64,000 nt of DNA from positions 434,001 to 498,000 of the forward strand of contig NZ_AP018689.1 in the NCBI RefSeq assembly GCF_002157735.2. Direction: 5' to 3'. Position 1 is the first letter of the stretch, and each line of letters opens with the position of its first letter. The translations under genes were made by a program, and so were the position numbers. Shown here in pieces: positions 27,237-36,585 of this stretch. Origin of the DNA: Vibrio aphrogenes (GTDB taxonomy: Bacteria; Pseudomonadota; Gammaproteobacteria; Enterobacterales; Vibrionaceae). The notes below the pieces were generated by a model. It worked only from the letters and a program-made list of their open reading frames with translations, made no database searches and was not told the origin of the DNA.

Positions 27237-28082
27237 TTATGCGGCTTCTAAGGCCTGATTTCGGTATTCTACCGGAGTTAGGCCTTTTAATTTCACCTTA
27301 ATCCGATCGTTATTGTAATAATCAATATATTCATCAATGCATGCCATAAGTTGCTCAGCACTGTCAAAGTGGTAACCATGGTACATTTCTGTTTTTAAAA
27401 GTGCGAAGAAGTTTTCAGCCACAGCATTATCAAGACAGTTTCCTTTTCTCGACATACTCTGATTTATTCTTTTCTCTTTTAGCTTGTTACGATAATCACG
27501 GTGTTGGTATTGCCACCCTTGGTCACTATGTAAAGTTAACGAGGACGCTTGACTTAACTTACTCGTCGCTTTCTCTAGCATCTCGGTCACGAGATGTAAT
27601 TTAGGTGAGCTCGCTACAGTATGACTAACGACTTCTTGATTAAATAAATCGATGATAGGAGATAAATAGACTTTTTCACCTGCCACTTTAAATTCCGTCA
27701 CATCGGTCACCCATTTTTCATTTGGTTTCGTCGATTTAAAGTCTCGCTTCAGAATATTCGGGGCAATACGCCCAATCGCACCTTTATAAGAACGATATTT
27801 CTTCGGTCTTACGGTCGATTTTAGCCCTAGTTTTGCCATTAAGCGCTGAACCGTTTTATGATTTAAGTAGATGCCTTCTCTACGTAAAGCATAATGAATG
27901 CGTCGATAACCATATCGACCTTTATGCTTATGAAATATTCTTTCAATACTCGCTATCTCATTCGCGTAAGGCTCGGGAGTGCTCAACACTTGGCATTGGT
28001 AGTAATACACACTCTTGGGCAATCCAATGGATTGCAATAAATGCTGGATTTTGTGTTGGTGTTTTAGAGCTTGAACAGTCAA
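27237..28082 (-). CDS. IS3-family transposase OrfB (DDE integrase domain)
   Basis: This is the catalytic half of the transposase. The 281 aa contain an HTH_21 region (KGRYGYRRIHYALRREG) and an rve integrase core with the DDE triad in WVTDVTEF, LHSDQGWQYQ and NAVAENFFALLKTE. Blocks such as RPNEKWVTDV-like, SMSRKGNCLDN and LKGLTPVEYRNQ are typical of the IS150 group. The frame lies -1 to orfA with a 4-base overlap. A TTG start is possible, but the usual product is an OrfAB fusion made by -1 frameshifting at the A-rich stretch AAAGAAAAAGC near 28086-28096. Confidence 0.93.
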   Translation of the reverse strand: MTVQALKHQHKIQHLLQSIGLPKSVYYYQCQVLSTPEPYANEIASIERIFHKHKGRYGYRRIHYALRREGIYLNHKTVQRLMAKLGLKSTVRPKKYRSYKGAIGRIAPNILKRDFKSTKPNEKWVTDVTEFKVAGEKVYLSPIIDLFNQEVVSHTVASSPKLHLVTEMLEKATSKLSQASSLTLHSDQGWQYQHRDYRNKLKEKRINQSMSRKGNCLDNAVAENFFALLKTEMYHGYHFDSAEQLMACIDEYIDYYNNDRIKVKLKGLTPVEYRNQALEAA

Positions 28083-28588
28083 CGCTTTTTCTTTGCTGCT
28101 TGACGTTTTAACTTGTCCAGCTCCTCTAACTTTTTTAGAACAGCATTCTCCGCTCTCAAATAAGCCAGTTCCTCTCTGAGTTCATCAAGTGACATGTCTT
28201 CATCAGGTTTAGTCGGACGCTTATTTGATTGAGTTTTCATAGATGGTCTGCCTTTAGGTCGGGAATGTAAGCCTTGGAATCCCGACTGATTATAAAGCTT
28301 TAACCAAACAGAAATAGTCCCGTTAGAAGAAAAATTGAATTCAGCACTCGCTTGGCTTATAGACCAGTTATTTTCCCACATTGATTTTAATACCGAGAAT
28401 TTAAAATCTGCGGAATTTTCATAATCAAGAGGTAAAAATGAAGATGAACCATGGATCCTGTAAACAGAAGTCCAATAACGAATTTGGTTCGCAGGAATAG
28501 ATAACTCTTTTGCAAGAGATGTCGATGATTCGCCATCAAGGCAACGCTGAGCAATGCACAGCTTTAATTCTCTGATGTACTTAGACAT
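28079..28588 (-). CDS. IS3-family transposase OrfA (helix-turn-helix)
   Basis: This is the DNA-binding subunit of the IS transposase. From ATG 28588 (GGGGG upstream) it is 169 aa; an in-frame ATG at 28615 lies inside the terminal repeat and is less likely. Two helix-turn-helix regions are seen (SSTSLAKELSIPANQIRYW and SISQASAEFNFSSNGTISVW), then a leucine-zipper-like coiled coil (ELREELAYLRAENAVLKKLEEL). It ends KKKR at the frameshift site shared with orfB. IS150 OrfA is similar in length (173 aa). Confidence 0.88.
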   Translation of the reverse strand: MSKYIRELKLCIAQRCLDGESSTSLAKELSIPANQIRYWTSVYRIHGSSSFLPLDYENSADFKFSVLKSMWENNWSISQASAEFNFSSNGTISVWLKLYNQSGFQGLHSRPKGRPSMKTQSNKRPTKPDEDMSLDELREELAYLRAENAVLKKLEELDKLKRQAAKKKR

Positions 28589-28595
28589 AAAATAA

Positions 28596-28625
28596 CCCCC
28601 AATGTTGGTGTCCAACTATTGGGGG
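28596..28625. promoter_or_regulatory. IS-end hairpin covering the orfA ribosome site
   Basis: CCCCCAAT (28596-28603) pairs with ATTGGGGG (28618-28625), and inside it GTTGG (28604-28608) pairs with CCAAC (28612-28616) around loop TGT, with one bulged T. In minus-strand RNA entering from outside the element, the GGGGG used as the orfA Shine-Dalgarno is locked in this stem. That suits a guard against transposase made from impinging transcription. Confidence 0.55.
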
Positions 28626-28638
28626 TCAGTTCACACCA

Positions 28639-28655
28639 GATACAGGCCTTTTTTT
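28639..28655 (+). terminator. Thr attenuator, right arm (split by IS insertion)
   Basis: GATACAGGCCTTTTTTT is the second arm of the thr attenuator with its T-run, perfectly complementary to 27185-27201. Without the left arm nearby it cannot act as an intrinsic terminator. It lies 33 bases before the thrA ATG. Confidence 0.85.
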
Positions 28656-28688
28656 ATGCCAATTTAGAAGTAAAATTTGGAGGAAGGG

Positions 28689-31148
28689 ATGCGAGTACTG
28701 AAGTTTGGAGGGTCATCACTGGCCGATGCTGATCGCTTTTTAAGAGCGGCCGATATTATTATCAACAATGCTCAGCAACAAGAAGTTGCCGTGGTGTTAT
28801 CAGCACCAGGAAAAACGACCAATAAATTGGTGGCGGTGATTGAAAGTACGCTCAAAAATGGCGAGGCCGAGTTACTCATTAATGAGCTTGAACAATCATT
28901 TTATGACCTATTTGCCCACATCAAGTTACAGGTGCCTGAATTAGAAAGTACGGCATTTGATCATCAAGTAAACACCTCGATCAAGAAATTACGACAATAC
29001 GTTCATGGCATGGCTTTATTAGGAATGTGTCCTGATCATGTGAATGCTCGTATTATCAGTAAAGGCGAACGCATCTCGATTCAATTAATGAAAGCGGTGG
29101 TAGAAGCCAAAGGTAAGCCGGTCAATTTGATTGATCCTGTTTCTTATCTATTAGCTAAAGGCGATCATTTGGAAGCCATGGTGGATGTGGATATTTCTAC
29201 CGTTAATTTTCAACAATATCCGTTGCCACAAGGTCACATTAATATCATGCCAGGCTTCACTGCAGGGAATGCAAAAGGTGAATTGGTGACGCTTGGGCGC
29301 AATGGCTCGGATTATTCTGCTGCCGTATTAGCCGCGTGTTTACGTGCTGACTGTTGTGAAATTTGGACGGATGTCGATGGCGTATATAACTGCGATCCTC
29401 GTTTAGTTGAAGATGCCAGATTGCTTAAATCTTTGAGTTATCAAGAAGCCATGGAATTATCTTATTTTGGCGCTTCTGTCCTCCATCCTAAAACCATTGC
29501 TCCTATCGCTCAATTTCAAATCCCTTGTCTCATCAAAAATAGTTTTAATCCTCAAGGTGCCGGTACTTTAATCGGCCAAGATACCGGTGAAGATAATCTT
29601 GCAATCAAAGGCATTACGACATTAAGCCAATTAACCATGGTGAACGTATCAGGCCCAGGTATGAAAGGCATGGTGGGGATGGCGAGCCGTGTGTTTGGCG
29701 CTATGTCGACCTCTGGGGTATCGATTGTATTGATCACGCAATCGTCTTCGGAATACAGCATCAGTTTTTGTATTGAATCACAAGATAAATTTAAAGCGGA
29801 GTTGGCCTTACAAGATGCCTTCGAATTAGAGCTTAAAGATGGGTTGTTAGATCCGATCGAGTTTACAGATGATGTGGCGATCGTGACATTAGTTGGCGAT
29901 AAAATGCGCACTTCTCGTGGCGTTGCGGCGCAGTTCTTTGCCTCTCTTGCTGAAGTGAATGTCAATGTTGTTGCCATTGCTCAAGGCTCTTCTGAGCGTG
30001 CCATTTCTGCGGTGATTCCTGAAGACCGAGTGTCGGTGGCCATCAAGGCTTGCCATGAAAATCTCTTTAATTCTAAACACTTCCTTGATGTATTTGTCGT
30101 CGGTATCGGTGGTGTTGGTGGTGAGCTGGTGGATCAATTTCAACGTCAACAAGCGAAATTGGCCGAAAAAGGTATCGTGATTCGAGTATGTGGCCTGGCG
30201 AATTCCAAAGGCTTATTGCTCGACAGTGAAGGTTTACCTTTGGAAAACTGGCGCGATCGTATGTCTCACGCTACCGAAGAATTTAGCTTGGCTCGTATGA
30301 TTGCTTTGGTACAACGCAACCACATTATCAACCCAGTGTTGGTCGATTGTACCTCCAGTGAAGCTATTGCTAACCAATATACTGATTTCTTGGCTGCCGG
30401 CTTCCATGTGGTGACACCAAATAAGAAAGCCAACACGGCGAGCATGAGCTATTACCATCAGTTACGAGAAATCGCCCGTAGTACTCGTCGTAAATTGATG
30501 TATGAAACAACGGTAGGTGCAGGCTTGCCAGTGATTGAAAACTTACAGAATTTGATTTCAGCAGGGGACGAATTAGAGAAGTTTAACGGCATTTTATCGG
30601 GTTCATTATCGTATATTTTCGGTAAATTAGATGAAGGCATGAGTCTTAGCCAAGCCACCAATATTGCCAAAGAGAACGGTTTTACAGAGCCGGATCCTCG
30701 TGATGATTTATCTGGCATGGACGTAGCGCGTAAGTTATTAATTCTTGCTCGTGAAGCCGGGATGGAATTAGAGCTAGATGATGTGGTGGTTGAACAAGCC
30801 TTACCACCGGGCTTTGATGATTCAGGCAGCGTTGAAGAATTCATGGCACGTTTGCCAGAAGCAGATGCTTACTTTGCGGCTTTATCTAAACAAGCGGCTG
30901 AAGAAGGAAAAGTGCTGCGTTATGTAGGCAGTATCGATGAAGGCCAATGTAAGGTGAAAATGATCGCGGTCGATGAAAATGATCCGATGTTTAAAATCAA
31001 AGATGGCGAAAATGCTTTGGCGTTCTACAGTCGTTATTACCAGCCAATCCCATTGGTTTTACGTGGTTATGGCGCGGGTACTCAAGTGACCGCCGCTGGG
31101 GTGTTTTCGGATGTGATGCGTACTTTAGGTTGGAAATTAGGAGTTTAA
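28689..31148 (+). CDS. thrA: Bifunctional aspartokinase I/homoserine dehydrogenase I
   Basis: ThrA performs steps one and three of threonine synthesis: phosphorylation of aspartate and reduction of aspartate semialdehyde to homoserine. From ATG 28689 (GGAGGAAGGG upstream) it is 819 aa; E. coli has 820. The kinase domain starts [17 protein letters not shown], two ACT regulatory domains lie at about 310-450 ([26 protein letters not shown]), and the dehydrogenase has [25 protein letters not shown] and [17 protein letters not shown]. The protein appears intact. Its upstream attenuator is disrupted by the IS. Confidence 0.97.
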   Translation: MRVLKFGGSSLADADRFLRAADIIINNAQQQEVAVVLSAPGKTTNKLVAVIESTLKNGEAELLINELEQSFYDLFAHIKLQVPELESTAFDHQVNTSIKKLRQYVHGMALLGMCPDHVNARIISKGERISIQLMKAVVEAKGKPVNLIDPVSYLLAKGDHLEAMVDVDISTVNFQQYPLPQGHINIMPGFTAGNAKGELVTLGRNGSDYSAAVLAACLRADCCEIWTDVDGVYNCDPRLVEDARLLKSLSYQEAMELSYFGASVLHPKTIAPIAQFQIPCLIKNSFNPQGAGTLIGQDTGEDNLAIKGITTLSQLTMVNVSGPGMKGMVGMASRVFGAMSTSGVSIVLITQSSSEYSISFCIESQDKFKAELALQDAFELELKDGLLDPIEFTDDVAIVTLVGDKMRTSRGVAAQFFASLAEVNVNVVAIAQGSSERAISAVIPEDRVSVAIKACHENLFNSKHFLDVFVVGIGGVGGELVDQFQRQQAKLAEKGIVIRVCGLANSKGLLLDSEGLPLENWRDRMSHATEEFSLARMIALVQRNHIINPVLVDCTSSEAIANQYTDFLAAGFHVVTPNKKANTASMSYYHQLREIARSTRRKLMYETTVGAGLPVIENLQNLISAGDELEKFNGILSGSLSYIFGKLDEGMSLSQATNIAKENGFTEPDPRDDLSGMDVARKLLILAREAGMELELDDVVVEQALPPGFDDSGSVEEFMARLPEADAYFAALSKQAAEEGKVLRYVGSIDEGQCKVKMIAVDENDPMFKIKDGENALAFYSRYYQPIPLVLRGYGAGTQVTAAGVFSDVMRTLGWKLGV

Positions 31149-31149
31149 T

Positions 31150-32133
31150 ATGTCTTTATCTCAATCAAATCAACCTCAAAGTGTTGCTGTCTATGCACCG
31201 GCCTCAATTGGCAACGTGAGTGTTGGGTTTGATGTCTTAGGTGCGGCGGTGTCACCAATAGATGGTAGTTTATTGGGTGACCGAGTGTTGGTGGCATCAG
31301 GAGTAACCCCGTTTGAGTTAAAAACAGCGGGCCGCTTTGTTTCGAAACTGCCCGCCGATCCTAAAGACAATATTGTCTATGATTGTTGGGTGGTTTTTGC
31401 GCGCGAGCTAGAAAAGAAAAATATTCCGTTACTGCCACTGGAAATGACGCTTGAGAAAAATATGCCGATTGGCTCTGGCTTAGGTTCAAGCGCTTGTTCG
31501 ATTGTTGCCGCACTGGACGCCTTAAATCGTTTTCATGGTGAACCATTAAATGAAATGGCATTATTGGCCTTAATGGGGGAAATGGAAGGCAATATTTCTG
31601 GTGGAATTCACTATGACAATGTCGCACCATGCTATCTCGGTGGCTTGCAATTAATGTTGGAAGAACTCGGCATTATCAGTCAAGAAGTGCCTTGCTTTGA
31701 TGAATGGTATTGGGTCATGGCCTATCCGGGAATTAAAGTTTCGACCGCAGAAGCGCGTGCTATTTTGCCATCACAATATCGTCGTCAAGACATCATTGCG
31801 CATGGTCGTCATTTAGGTGGTTTTATTCATGCGTGTCATTCAGCTCAGCCTGAATTAGCGGCAAAACTCATTAAAGATGTGATTGCTGAACCTTATCGTG
31901 AAAAGCTATTGCCAGGCTTTGCTGAAGCGCGTAAATACGCCATGTCAGCCGGAGCTCTTGCGTGTGGTATCTCAGGTTCAGGGCCTACCTTATTTACTAT
32001 TTGCAGTAAAAAAGAGGTCGCAGAGCGAGTCGCATGCTGGTTAAATGAACATTACATACAAAATGAAGAAGGTTTCGTACATATTTGTCGTTTAGACAAG
32101 GAAGGTTCGAGAGTAACAGGAAGTGAATTATGA
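31150..32133 (+). CDS. thrB: Homoserine kinase
   Basis: ThrB phosphorylates homoserine for threonine synthesis. The 327 aa have the GHMP-kinase N-terminus ([23 protein letters not shown]), the ATP-binding motif [17 protein letters not shown] near 110-126, and the C-terminal [15 protein letters not shown]. It starts one base after the thrA stop and overlaps thrC by four bases, so thrABC is one translationally coupled operon. Confidence 0.97.
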   Translation: MSLSQSNQPQSVAVYAPASIGNVSVGFDVLGAAVSPIDGSLLGDRVLVASGVTPFELKTAGRFVSKLPADPKDNIVYDCWVVFARELEKKNIPLLPLEMTLEKNMPIGSGLGSSACSIVAALDALNRFHGEPLNEMALLALMGEMEGNISGGIHYDNVAPCYLGGLQLMLEELGIISQEVPCFDEWYWVMAYPGIKVSTAEARAILPSQYRRQDIIAHGRHLGGFIHACHSAQPELAAKLIKDVIAEPYREKLLPGFAEARKYAMSAGALACGISGSGPTLFTICSKKEVAERVACWLNEHYIQNEEGFVHICRLDKEGSRVTGSEL

Positions 32134-33419
32134 AGCTGTACAATATCAAAGAAAACGATCAACAAGTCTCTTTTGGTCAAGCGGTGCGCCAAGGATTAGG
32201 GCGTAATCAAGGGCTCTTTTTTCCATCAGAATTACCTCAATTTGATGATATCGATGCATTGCTTGCAGAAGATTTTGTGAGCCGCAGTAGTAAGATTTTA
32301 TCGGCGTTAATTGGCGATGAACTGTCGGCAGAGCAAGTCAATCAATTAGTCGCAGCGGCCTTTCAGTTTCCAGCCCCGATTAAATCAGTGAAAGATGACG
32401 TGTATGCCTTAGAGCTTTTCCATGGCCCTACTTTGGCATTTAAAGATTTCGGTGGTCGTTTTATGGCGCAATCTTTAGCGGCGGTGACCAGCGATAAAAA
32501 CGAAAAAATTACCATTTTAACCGCTACCTCTGGTGATACTGGCGCTGCAGTGGCTCACGCTTTTTATGGCCTAGAAAATATCAATGTGGTGATCTTGTAC
32601 CCGAAAGGGAAAATTAGCCCATTACAGGAAAAACTATTCTGTACGTTAGGTGGCAACATTCATACTGTTGCGATTGATGGTGATTTCGATGCTTGCCAAG
32701 CGCTCGTGAAACAAGCTTTTGATGACCAAACACTACGTGAAGAAATCGGCTTGAACTCAGCGAACTCGATTAATATCAGCCGTCTCATGGCGCAGATCTG
32801 TTATTACTTTGAAGCGGCAGCACAGATGAGTAAAGCTGAACGTGAAAACTTAGTGGTGTCTGTGCCAAGTGGAAATTTTGGTAACCTAACCGCAGGTCTC
32901 TTAGCTAAAGCGTTAGGTTTGCCTATCAAACGCTTTATTGCTGCGACCAATGCCAACGATACGGTGCCACGTTACCTAGAAACAGGGAAATGGGATCCAA
33001 AACCCACAGTTGCGACTACCTCTAATGCGATGGATGTCAGTCAACCTAATAACTGGCCACGTATTGAAGAACTGTGCCGCATCAAAGGTTGGGGATTAGA
33101 TACTCTAGGTAAGGGCATGGTCACCGATGATCAAAGTGCTGCCTCTGTCGTTGAGCTGAATGAGTTAGGTTACTTATGTGAACCTCATGGCGCGATTGCT
33201 TATCGGCTTTTAAATGAGCAACTACAGCCAGGTGAAACCGGATTATTCTTATGTACAGCACATCCAGCGAAATTTAAAGAAGTCGTCGATGAGATTTTAG
33301 GTTCTGATATTGATGTTCCAGGGCCATTGGCGAAGCACGGTGCGATGGAGTTATTGTCTGAAGATTTAGCGGCTGATTTTGATTTGCTGAAAGCGGTTTT
33401 AAGAAAGGTACAGAGATAG
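32130..33419 (+). CDS. thrC: Threonine synthase
   Basis: ThrC converts O-phosphohomoserine to threonine with pyridoxal phosphate. The 429 aa show the PLP lysine in [10 protein letters not shown] (near residue 107), the phosphate-binding TSGDTGAA, and the long-form family blocks [15 protein letters not shown] and [14 protein letters not shown] overlap with thrB marks coupling. It is followed by a bidirectional terminator facing grcA. Confidence 0.97.
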   Translation: MKLYNIKENDQQVSFGQAVRQGLGRNQGLFFPSELPQFDDIDALLAEDFVSRSSKILSALIGDELSAEQVNQLVAAAFQFPAPIKSVKDDVYALELFHGPTLAFKDFGGRFMAQSLAAVTSDKNEKITILTATSGDTGAAVAHAFYGLENINVVILYPKGKISPLQEKLFCTLGGNIHTVAIDGDFDACQALVKQAFDDQTLREEIGLNSANSINISRLMAQICYYFEAAAQMSKAERENLVVSVPSGNFGNLTAGLLAKALGLPIKRFIAATNANDTVPRYLETGKWDPKPTVATTSNAMDVSQPNNWPRIEELCRIKGWGLDTLGKGMVTDDQSAASVVELNELGYLCEPHGAIAYRLLNEQLQPGETGLFLCTAHPAKFKEVVDEILGSDIDVPGPLAKHGAMELLSEDLAADFDLLKAVLRKVQR

Positions 33420-33510
33420 AGCATAAGATCTAGGTTGATAGTTCCTAGTTCCTAGGGAAAGTGTCAAACATTGAATTAGCATGCTGTTATTTATAAAAGC
33501 GGCTATTAAT

Positions 33511-33541
33511 AAAAAAGGTGCCGTTGAGAGGCACCTTTTTT
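33511..33541. terminator. Bidirectional terminator between thrC and grcA
   Basis: AAAAAAGGTGCC (33511-33522) pairs with GGCACCTTTTTT (33530-33541), with A's on the left and T's on the right, so it serves both convergent genes. A separate 12-bp inverted repeat, ATAGTTCCTAGT (33438-33449) with ACTAGGAACTAT (33553-33564), encloses it. Confidence 0.9.
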
Positions 33542-33583
33542 GCTTTCTAGAGACTAGGAACTATAAGCCTAGCCACTTGAAAA

Positions 33584-33961
33584 TTACATAGACTCAGTAA
33601 ACGTACGAGCGATAACGTCGCGTTGTTGTTCTGCTGTTAGAGAGTTGAAACGTACAGCGTAACCAGACACACGAATTGTTAATTGTGGGTAGTTTTCTGG
33701 GTGTGCAACTGCATCTTCTAAAGTTTCACGAGAAAGTACGTTTACGTTTAGGTGTTGGCCACCTTCAACGCGTGGAGCGGTTTCAATTTTCACTTCACGG
33801 TACTCGATGTCGCCTAGAGAGTCTACAGCAACAACTTGATCTGCTTCAAAACCAGCTTCTGCAGCAACACAACGAGCTTCATTTTTTTCGCTATCTAGTA
33901 ACCAGATAGAGTTTAGTAGGTCATCGTTTGCAGCTTTAGTAATTTGGATACCTTGGATCAT
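33584..33961 (-). CDS. grcA: Autonomous glycyl radical cofactor GrcA (YfiD)
   Basis: GrcA replaces the damaged C-terminal part of pyruvate formate-lyase after oxygen exposure. From ATG 33961 (AAGGAG six bases upstream) it is 125 aa; the ATG two codons earlier is too close to that ribosome site. Family blocks are [24 protein letters not shown], and the radical glycine Gly100 in [12 protein letters not shown]. It has an FNR-type promoter upstream and lies divergent from ung, as in E. coli. Confidence 0.96.
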   Translation of the reverse strand: MIQGIQITKAANDDLLNSIWLLDSEKNEARCVAAEAGFEADQVVAVDSLGDIEYREVKIETAPRVEGGQHLNVNVLSRETLEDAVAHPENYPQLTIRVSGYAVRFNSLTAEQQRDVIARTFTESM

Positions 33962-34025
33962 GCCCATCTCCTTTCCACGTTAGTGGGGTTAATATGATGT
34001 TGTATTCGAACGAATCGATGTCGCC

Positions 34026-34069
34026 ATTATATACAAAATAACCCTATAATCAATATTGATTTAGGTCAA
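34026..34069 (-). promoter_or_regulatory. FNR-dependent promoter of grcA
   Basis: On the minus strand TTGACCTAAATCAA (34056-34069) matches the FNR consensus with one mismatch, and TATAAT (34026-34031) follows. The predicted start near 34019 puts the FNR site at about -43, class II spacing. Anaerobic induction fits the role of GrcA. Confidence 0.7.
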
Positions 34070-34234
34070 TAAATTACAAAAATTAGTTTCCATTCCTGGT
34101 GTGTTTTCTTGCTTTAAATCAAGAAAAGCATAAGAAATAAGGGTTTGCTGGCATTTTTTAAAGAATCAAAAATAGTTGAAATATGGGAGTTGTAGTAATT
34201 TTACAACTAAAAAAGAGGTTTCTTAGCATTTTTT

Positions 34235-34258
34235 ATTCTATACAGGAGAGTATAGAAT
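34235..34258 (+). promoter_or_regulatory. Hairpin in the ung leader with a Shine-Dalgarno-like loop
   Basis: ATTCTATAC (34235-34243) pairs perfectly with GTATAGAAT (34250-34258), leaving AGGAGA in the loop. The 3' arm overlaps an ATG at 34257 that opens a 28-codon frame out of phase with ung and ending at 34343, beyond the ung start. It could be an operator palindrome or a translational control element. Confidence 0.35.
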
Positions 34259-34290
34259 GTCGGGAAAACACCAATTTGATAGGAATTATT

Positions 34291-34986
34291 ATGTTGATCT
34301 GGGAAGACATTATCGCCAAAGAGCAACAACAGGCTTATTTTAAATCATTGCAACAATTTGTTGAGAATGAACGAGCACAAGGTAAAAATATTTACCCTCC
34401 TCAAGAGTGGGTTTTTTCTGCTTTTGAACAGACGCCATTTGAACAAGTCAAAGTCGTGATTCTTGGTCAAGATCCTTATCATGGGCCACATCAAGCTCAT
34501 GGTTTGTCATTTTCTGTGCAACCGGGCATTAAAACCCCGCCATCGCTCAAGAATATGTACAAAGAGTTAGCACAAGATATTGATGACTTTGTTATCCCCA
34601 AGCATGGTCATTTAGTCTCTTGGGCTCAACAAGGTGTTTTGTTGCTTAATACCGTATTAACGGTTGAACAAGGTAAGGCACATTCTCATGCTAAAGCTGG
34701 GTGGGAACGTTTTACTGATCAGGTGATTTCCGAATTGAATCATCATCATAGTGGGTTGATTTTTTTATTGTGGGGCGCTCATGCTCAGAAAAAAGGTGCC
34801 GGAATAGACACCACTAAGCATCATGTGCTGCATGCACCCCATCCATCACCATTATCGGCCCATCGTGGCTTTTTTGGCTGTCAGCACTTTTCACAAACCA
34901 ATCAGTTATTGAAACAACAGCAAAAGCAACCAATCGATTGGACTTCAGTATGTTTGGATATGAATGAACAAATAGCTTTATTGTGA
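34291..34986 (+). CDS. ung: Uracil-DNA glycosylase
   Basis: Ung removes uracil from DNA to start base-excision repair. From ATG 34291 (AGGA upstream) it is 231 aa, the family length. The water-activating Asp61 lies in GQDPYHG, GLSFSV and [10 protein letters not shown] are the core blocks, and [16 protein letters not shown] holds the catalytic His and DNA-intercalating loop. A longer in-frame extension to 34183 has no homology support. Confidence 0.96.
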   Translation: MLIWEDIIAKEQQQAYFKSLQQFVENERAQGKNIYPPQEWVFSAFEQTPFEQVKVVILGQDPYHGPHQAHGLSFSVQPGIKTPPSLKNMYKELAQDIDDFVIPKHGHLVSWAQQGVLLLNTVLTVEQGKAHSHAKAGWERFTDQVISELNHHHSGLIFLLWGAHAQKKGAGIDTTKHHVLHAPHPSPLSAHRGFFGCQHFSQTNQLLKQQQKQPIDWTSVCLDMNEQIALL

Positions 34987-35101
34987 TTTTAATTTTTTAT
35001 TGAGTATGCACTATACTTGATCGGTGAATATTTGACCATGGACAAAAACGCAAGTGAGATGTGGACTTATAGTAATCACTCTAACTTGAGTAGGAGGGGT
35101 C

Positions 35102-35632
35102 ATGATTGGAGATATAATCAGCCGTGAACATAGCTACATGGTGCGCTTATTAGTGATATTAGATCAAAAACTGAATAGTTTGAAACAAGGAGAAGTGGTT
35201 AACTATTTAATTATTAATGATATTATTTCTTACCTACAACGTCATTCAGAGTTGACACACCACCCTAAAGAGGATCTTATTTATCAGTATTTCCTCGATC
35301 ATTATGGTCAAGAAGCCAGTATTGCTAATTTATCTTTAGAGCATAAAAAGTTAGGTAAGACAACAGAAGAGTTTGCGGATTTACTGGCAATGGTGCTACA
35401 AGATGCTGTTGTACCTCATGAAGTGTTTACCGAGTACCTTGCGAATTTCATTCATCAACAGAAGAAACATTTGGACTTTGAAGAGCGAGAAATTTTGCCA
35501 GCATTAAAACAACGTTTTACGGAGAAAGATTGGCAGCAAGTTGAAATATTGTGGGGAAATGAAGATGTTGATCCATTGTTTGGTCAAAATATTGAACAAG
35601 AATATCAACGCTTATCGAAATACCTAAAGTAA
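35102..35632 (+). CDS. Hemerythrin-like (HHE) domain protein
   Basis: This is a four-helix di-iron-type protein of the HHE family; relatives sense or bind oxygen, nitric oxide or iron. The 176 aa contain candidate metal ligands His10 (SREHSYM), His48/His53/His54 with Glu57 (RHSELTHHPKEDL), His81, and His118/His123 with Glu127 (IHQQKKHLDFEER). A GGAGGG ribosome site lies before the ATG. It stands alone. No specific function can be assigned. Confidence 0.82.
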   Translation: MIGDIISREHSYMVRLLVILDQKLNSLKQGEVVNYLIINDIISYLQRHSELTHHPKEDLIYQYFLDHYGQEASIANLSLEHKKLGKTTEEFADLLAMVLQDAVVPHEVFTEYLANFIHQQKKHLDFEEREILPALKQRFTEKDWQQVEILWGNEDVDPLFGQNIEQEYQRLSKYLK

Positions 35633-35701
35633 AGAGAACTCAGAAAGATTTCTAAAGCATTCAGGCACAATAGTTTGTGCCTGAATTAAATAATACAGAG
35701 A

Positions 35702-35887
35702 TTAGAAATCAATGTCTTCTAGCTTATATTCACCGAGGTAATCCAGCTCTTTTAATTCCTTTTGTAGCTGACGTTTATCTTGGATTGCCTCTATCTCTCG
35801 CCACCGTCTTTTAGTGGGCTTTGTTTTATTTGAGCGATAAAGGTTAGGTTCCATTTCCATGATGTTATCTAATTGAAAACTTTCCAT
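35702..35887 (-). CDS. Small DUF3545 family protein
   Basis: This 61-residue, highly charged soluble protein of unknown function has the DUF3545 core RRWREIEAIQDKRQLQKELKELD at about 27-49. The family is common in Vibrio and related genera. On the minus strand the ATG is preceded by GAGGG. The conserved core and a proper ribosome site argue that it is real despite its size. Confidence 0.75.
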   Translation of the reverse strand: MESFQLDNIMEMEPNLYRSNKTKPTKRRWREIEAIQDKRQLQKELKELDYLGEYKLEDIDF

Positions 35888-36585
35888 TTGAGATCCCTCT
35901 TGGTTAGGTCTGCTGAATCCTATGCAGGACTTATTGATACCACATGTCTTAGGAGATTAACCATGACGTGTTTCTCATTTGTTTCTAAAAAATGAATCTT
36001 TTATTTCATTCTGCAGATGACATCATTCTTTTGTTTTTGATTGATCTTTAAGCAATATTGAAAAATATCAGGTTTTTTTACTGCTACGAATAAGTAGTGA
36101 GAAGGTTACATTTTTGGTGGGATTTTTTTTGAGTTTATTGATTTTATCAATAAGAAGTGACGTAGTGAGATTATAAGTTAATCCAGCGTACTCAAGTTTA
36201 GTTTGAAACCTTGCCGGCTCTTACCTGTCGTTAGTTCACACTTTTATAACAATTGAGGTCTTTTAGGCTTTTGTCACGGTATTTAAGAAGCATAAACTTA
36301 GGGTTTGATGTTAAAAAAAAGCATAAATTTTCCTAAAAAATCGCTGCAATTAGGCTAAAAATGCATAACTGCGAATTAAATTTCATATTGATTTTTATGC
36401 TTGAGGCCTGCATTATCCTGCCGGATATATAAATGCCGTACCCAATCAAAAGTACAAGCAAGGCATTTTAACAGCGTCATCATCGTTCAAATTATACTAA
36501 AATTAATCAATTCAATTGGCGATATTGACAGAGGGAGCTCGTGTCATTACGAGGGTAAATTAATCATAATTTAGGTGAGGTTTGC
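35888..36585. other. Intergenic region with promoter of the alanine symporter
   Basis: About 700 AT-rich bases without a convincing gene. TTGATT (36388-36393) and CATTAT (36411-36416), 17 apart, form a plausible promoter. It is overlapped by GAATTAAATTTCA, loosely like an ARG box. The leader after it contains AAATGCC (36431-36437) pairing with GGCATTT (36462-36468), with GTAC/GTAC inside. No glycine-riboswitch core was found. Confidence 0.4.

Larger units (their letters stand above)
27206..28633 (-). mobile_element. IS3-family (IS150-like) insertion sequence
   Basis: This complete 1428-bp element has terminal inverted repeats that match at 21 of 25 positions and begin TGAA, with TG...CA outer dinucleotides. 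It is flanked by the 3-bp duplication CAC (27203-27205 and 28634-28636). It carries orfA and orfB on the minus strand with the IS3 two-frame arrangement. The intact reading frames and near-identical duplication suggest recent insertion. The target is the loop of the thr attenuator. OrfB most resembles the IS150 subgroup. Confidence 0.93.

Noticed and set aside
27206..28633. A remnant or decayed IS
   Set aside because: Both reading frames, both terminal repeats and the target duplication are intact.
29552..30152. Long antisense frames within thrA, and similar ones within gltBD, srmB and lysS
   Set aside because: Shadows of strongly biased genes; translations have no recognisable domains.
36181..36585. 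Glycine riboswitch before the alanine symporter
   Set aside because: The conserved tandem aptamer core could not be found; only a simple palindromic leader is visible.
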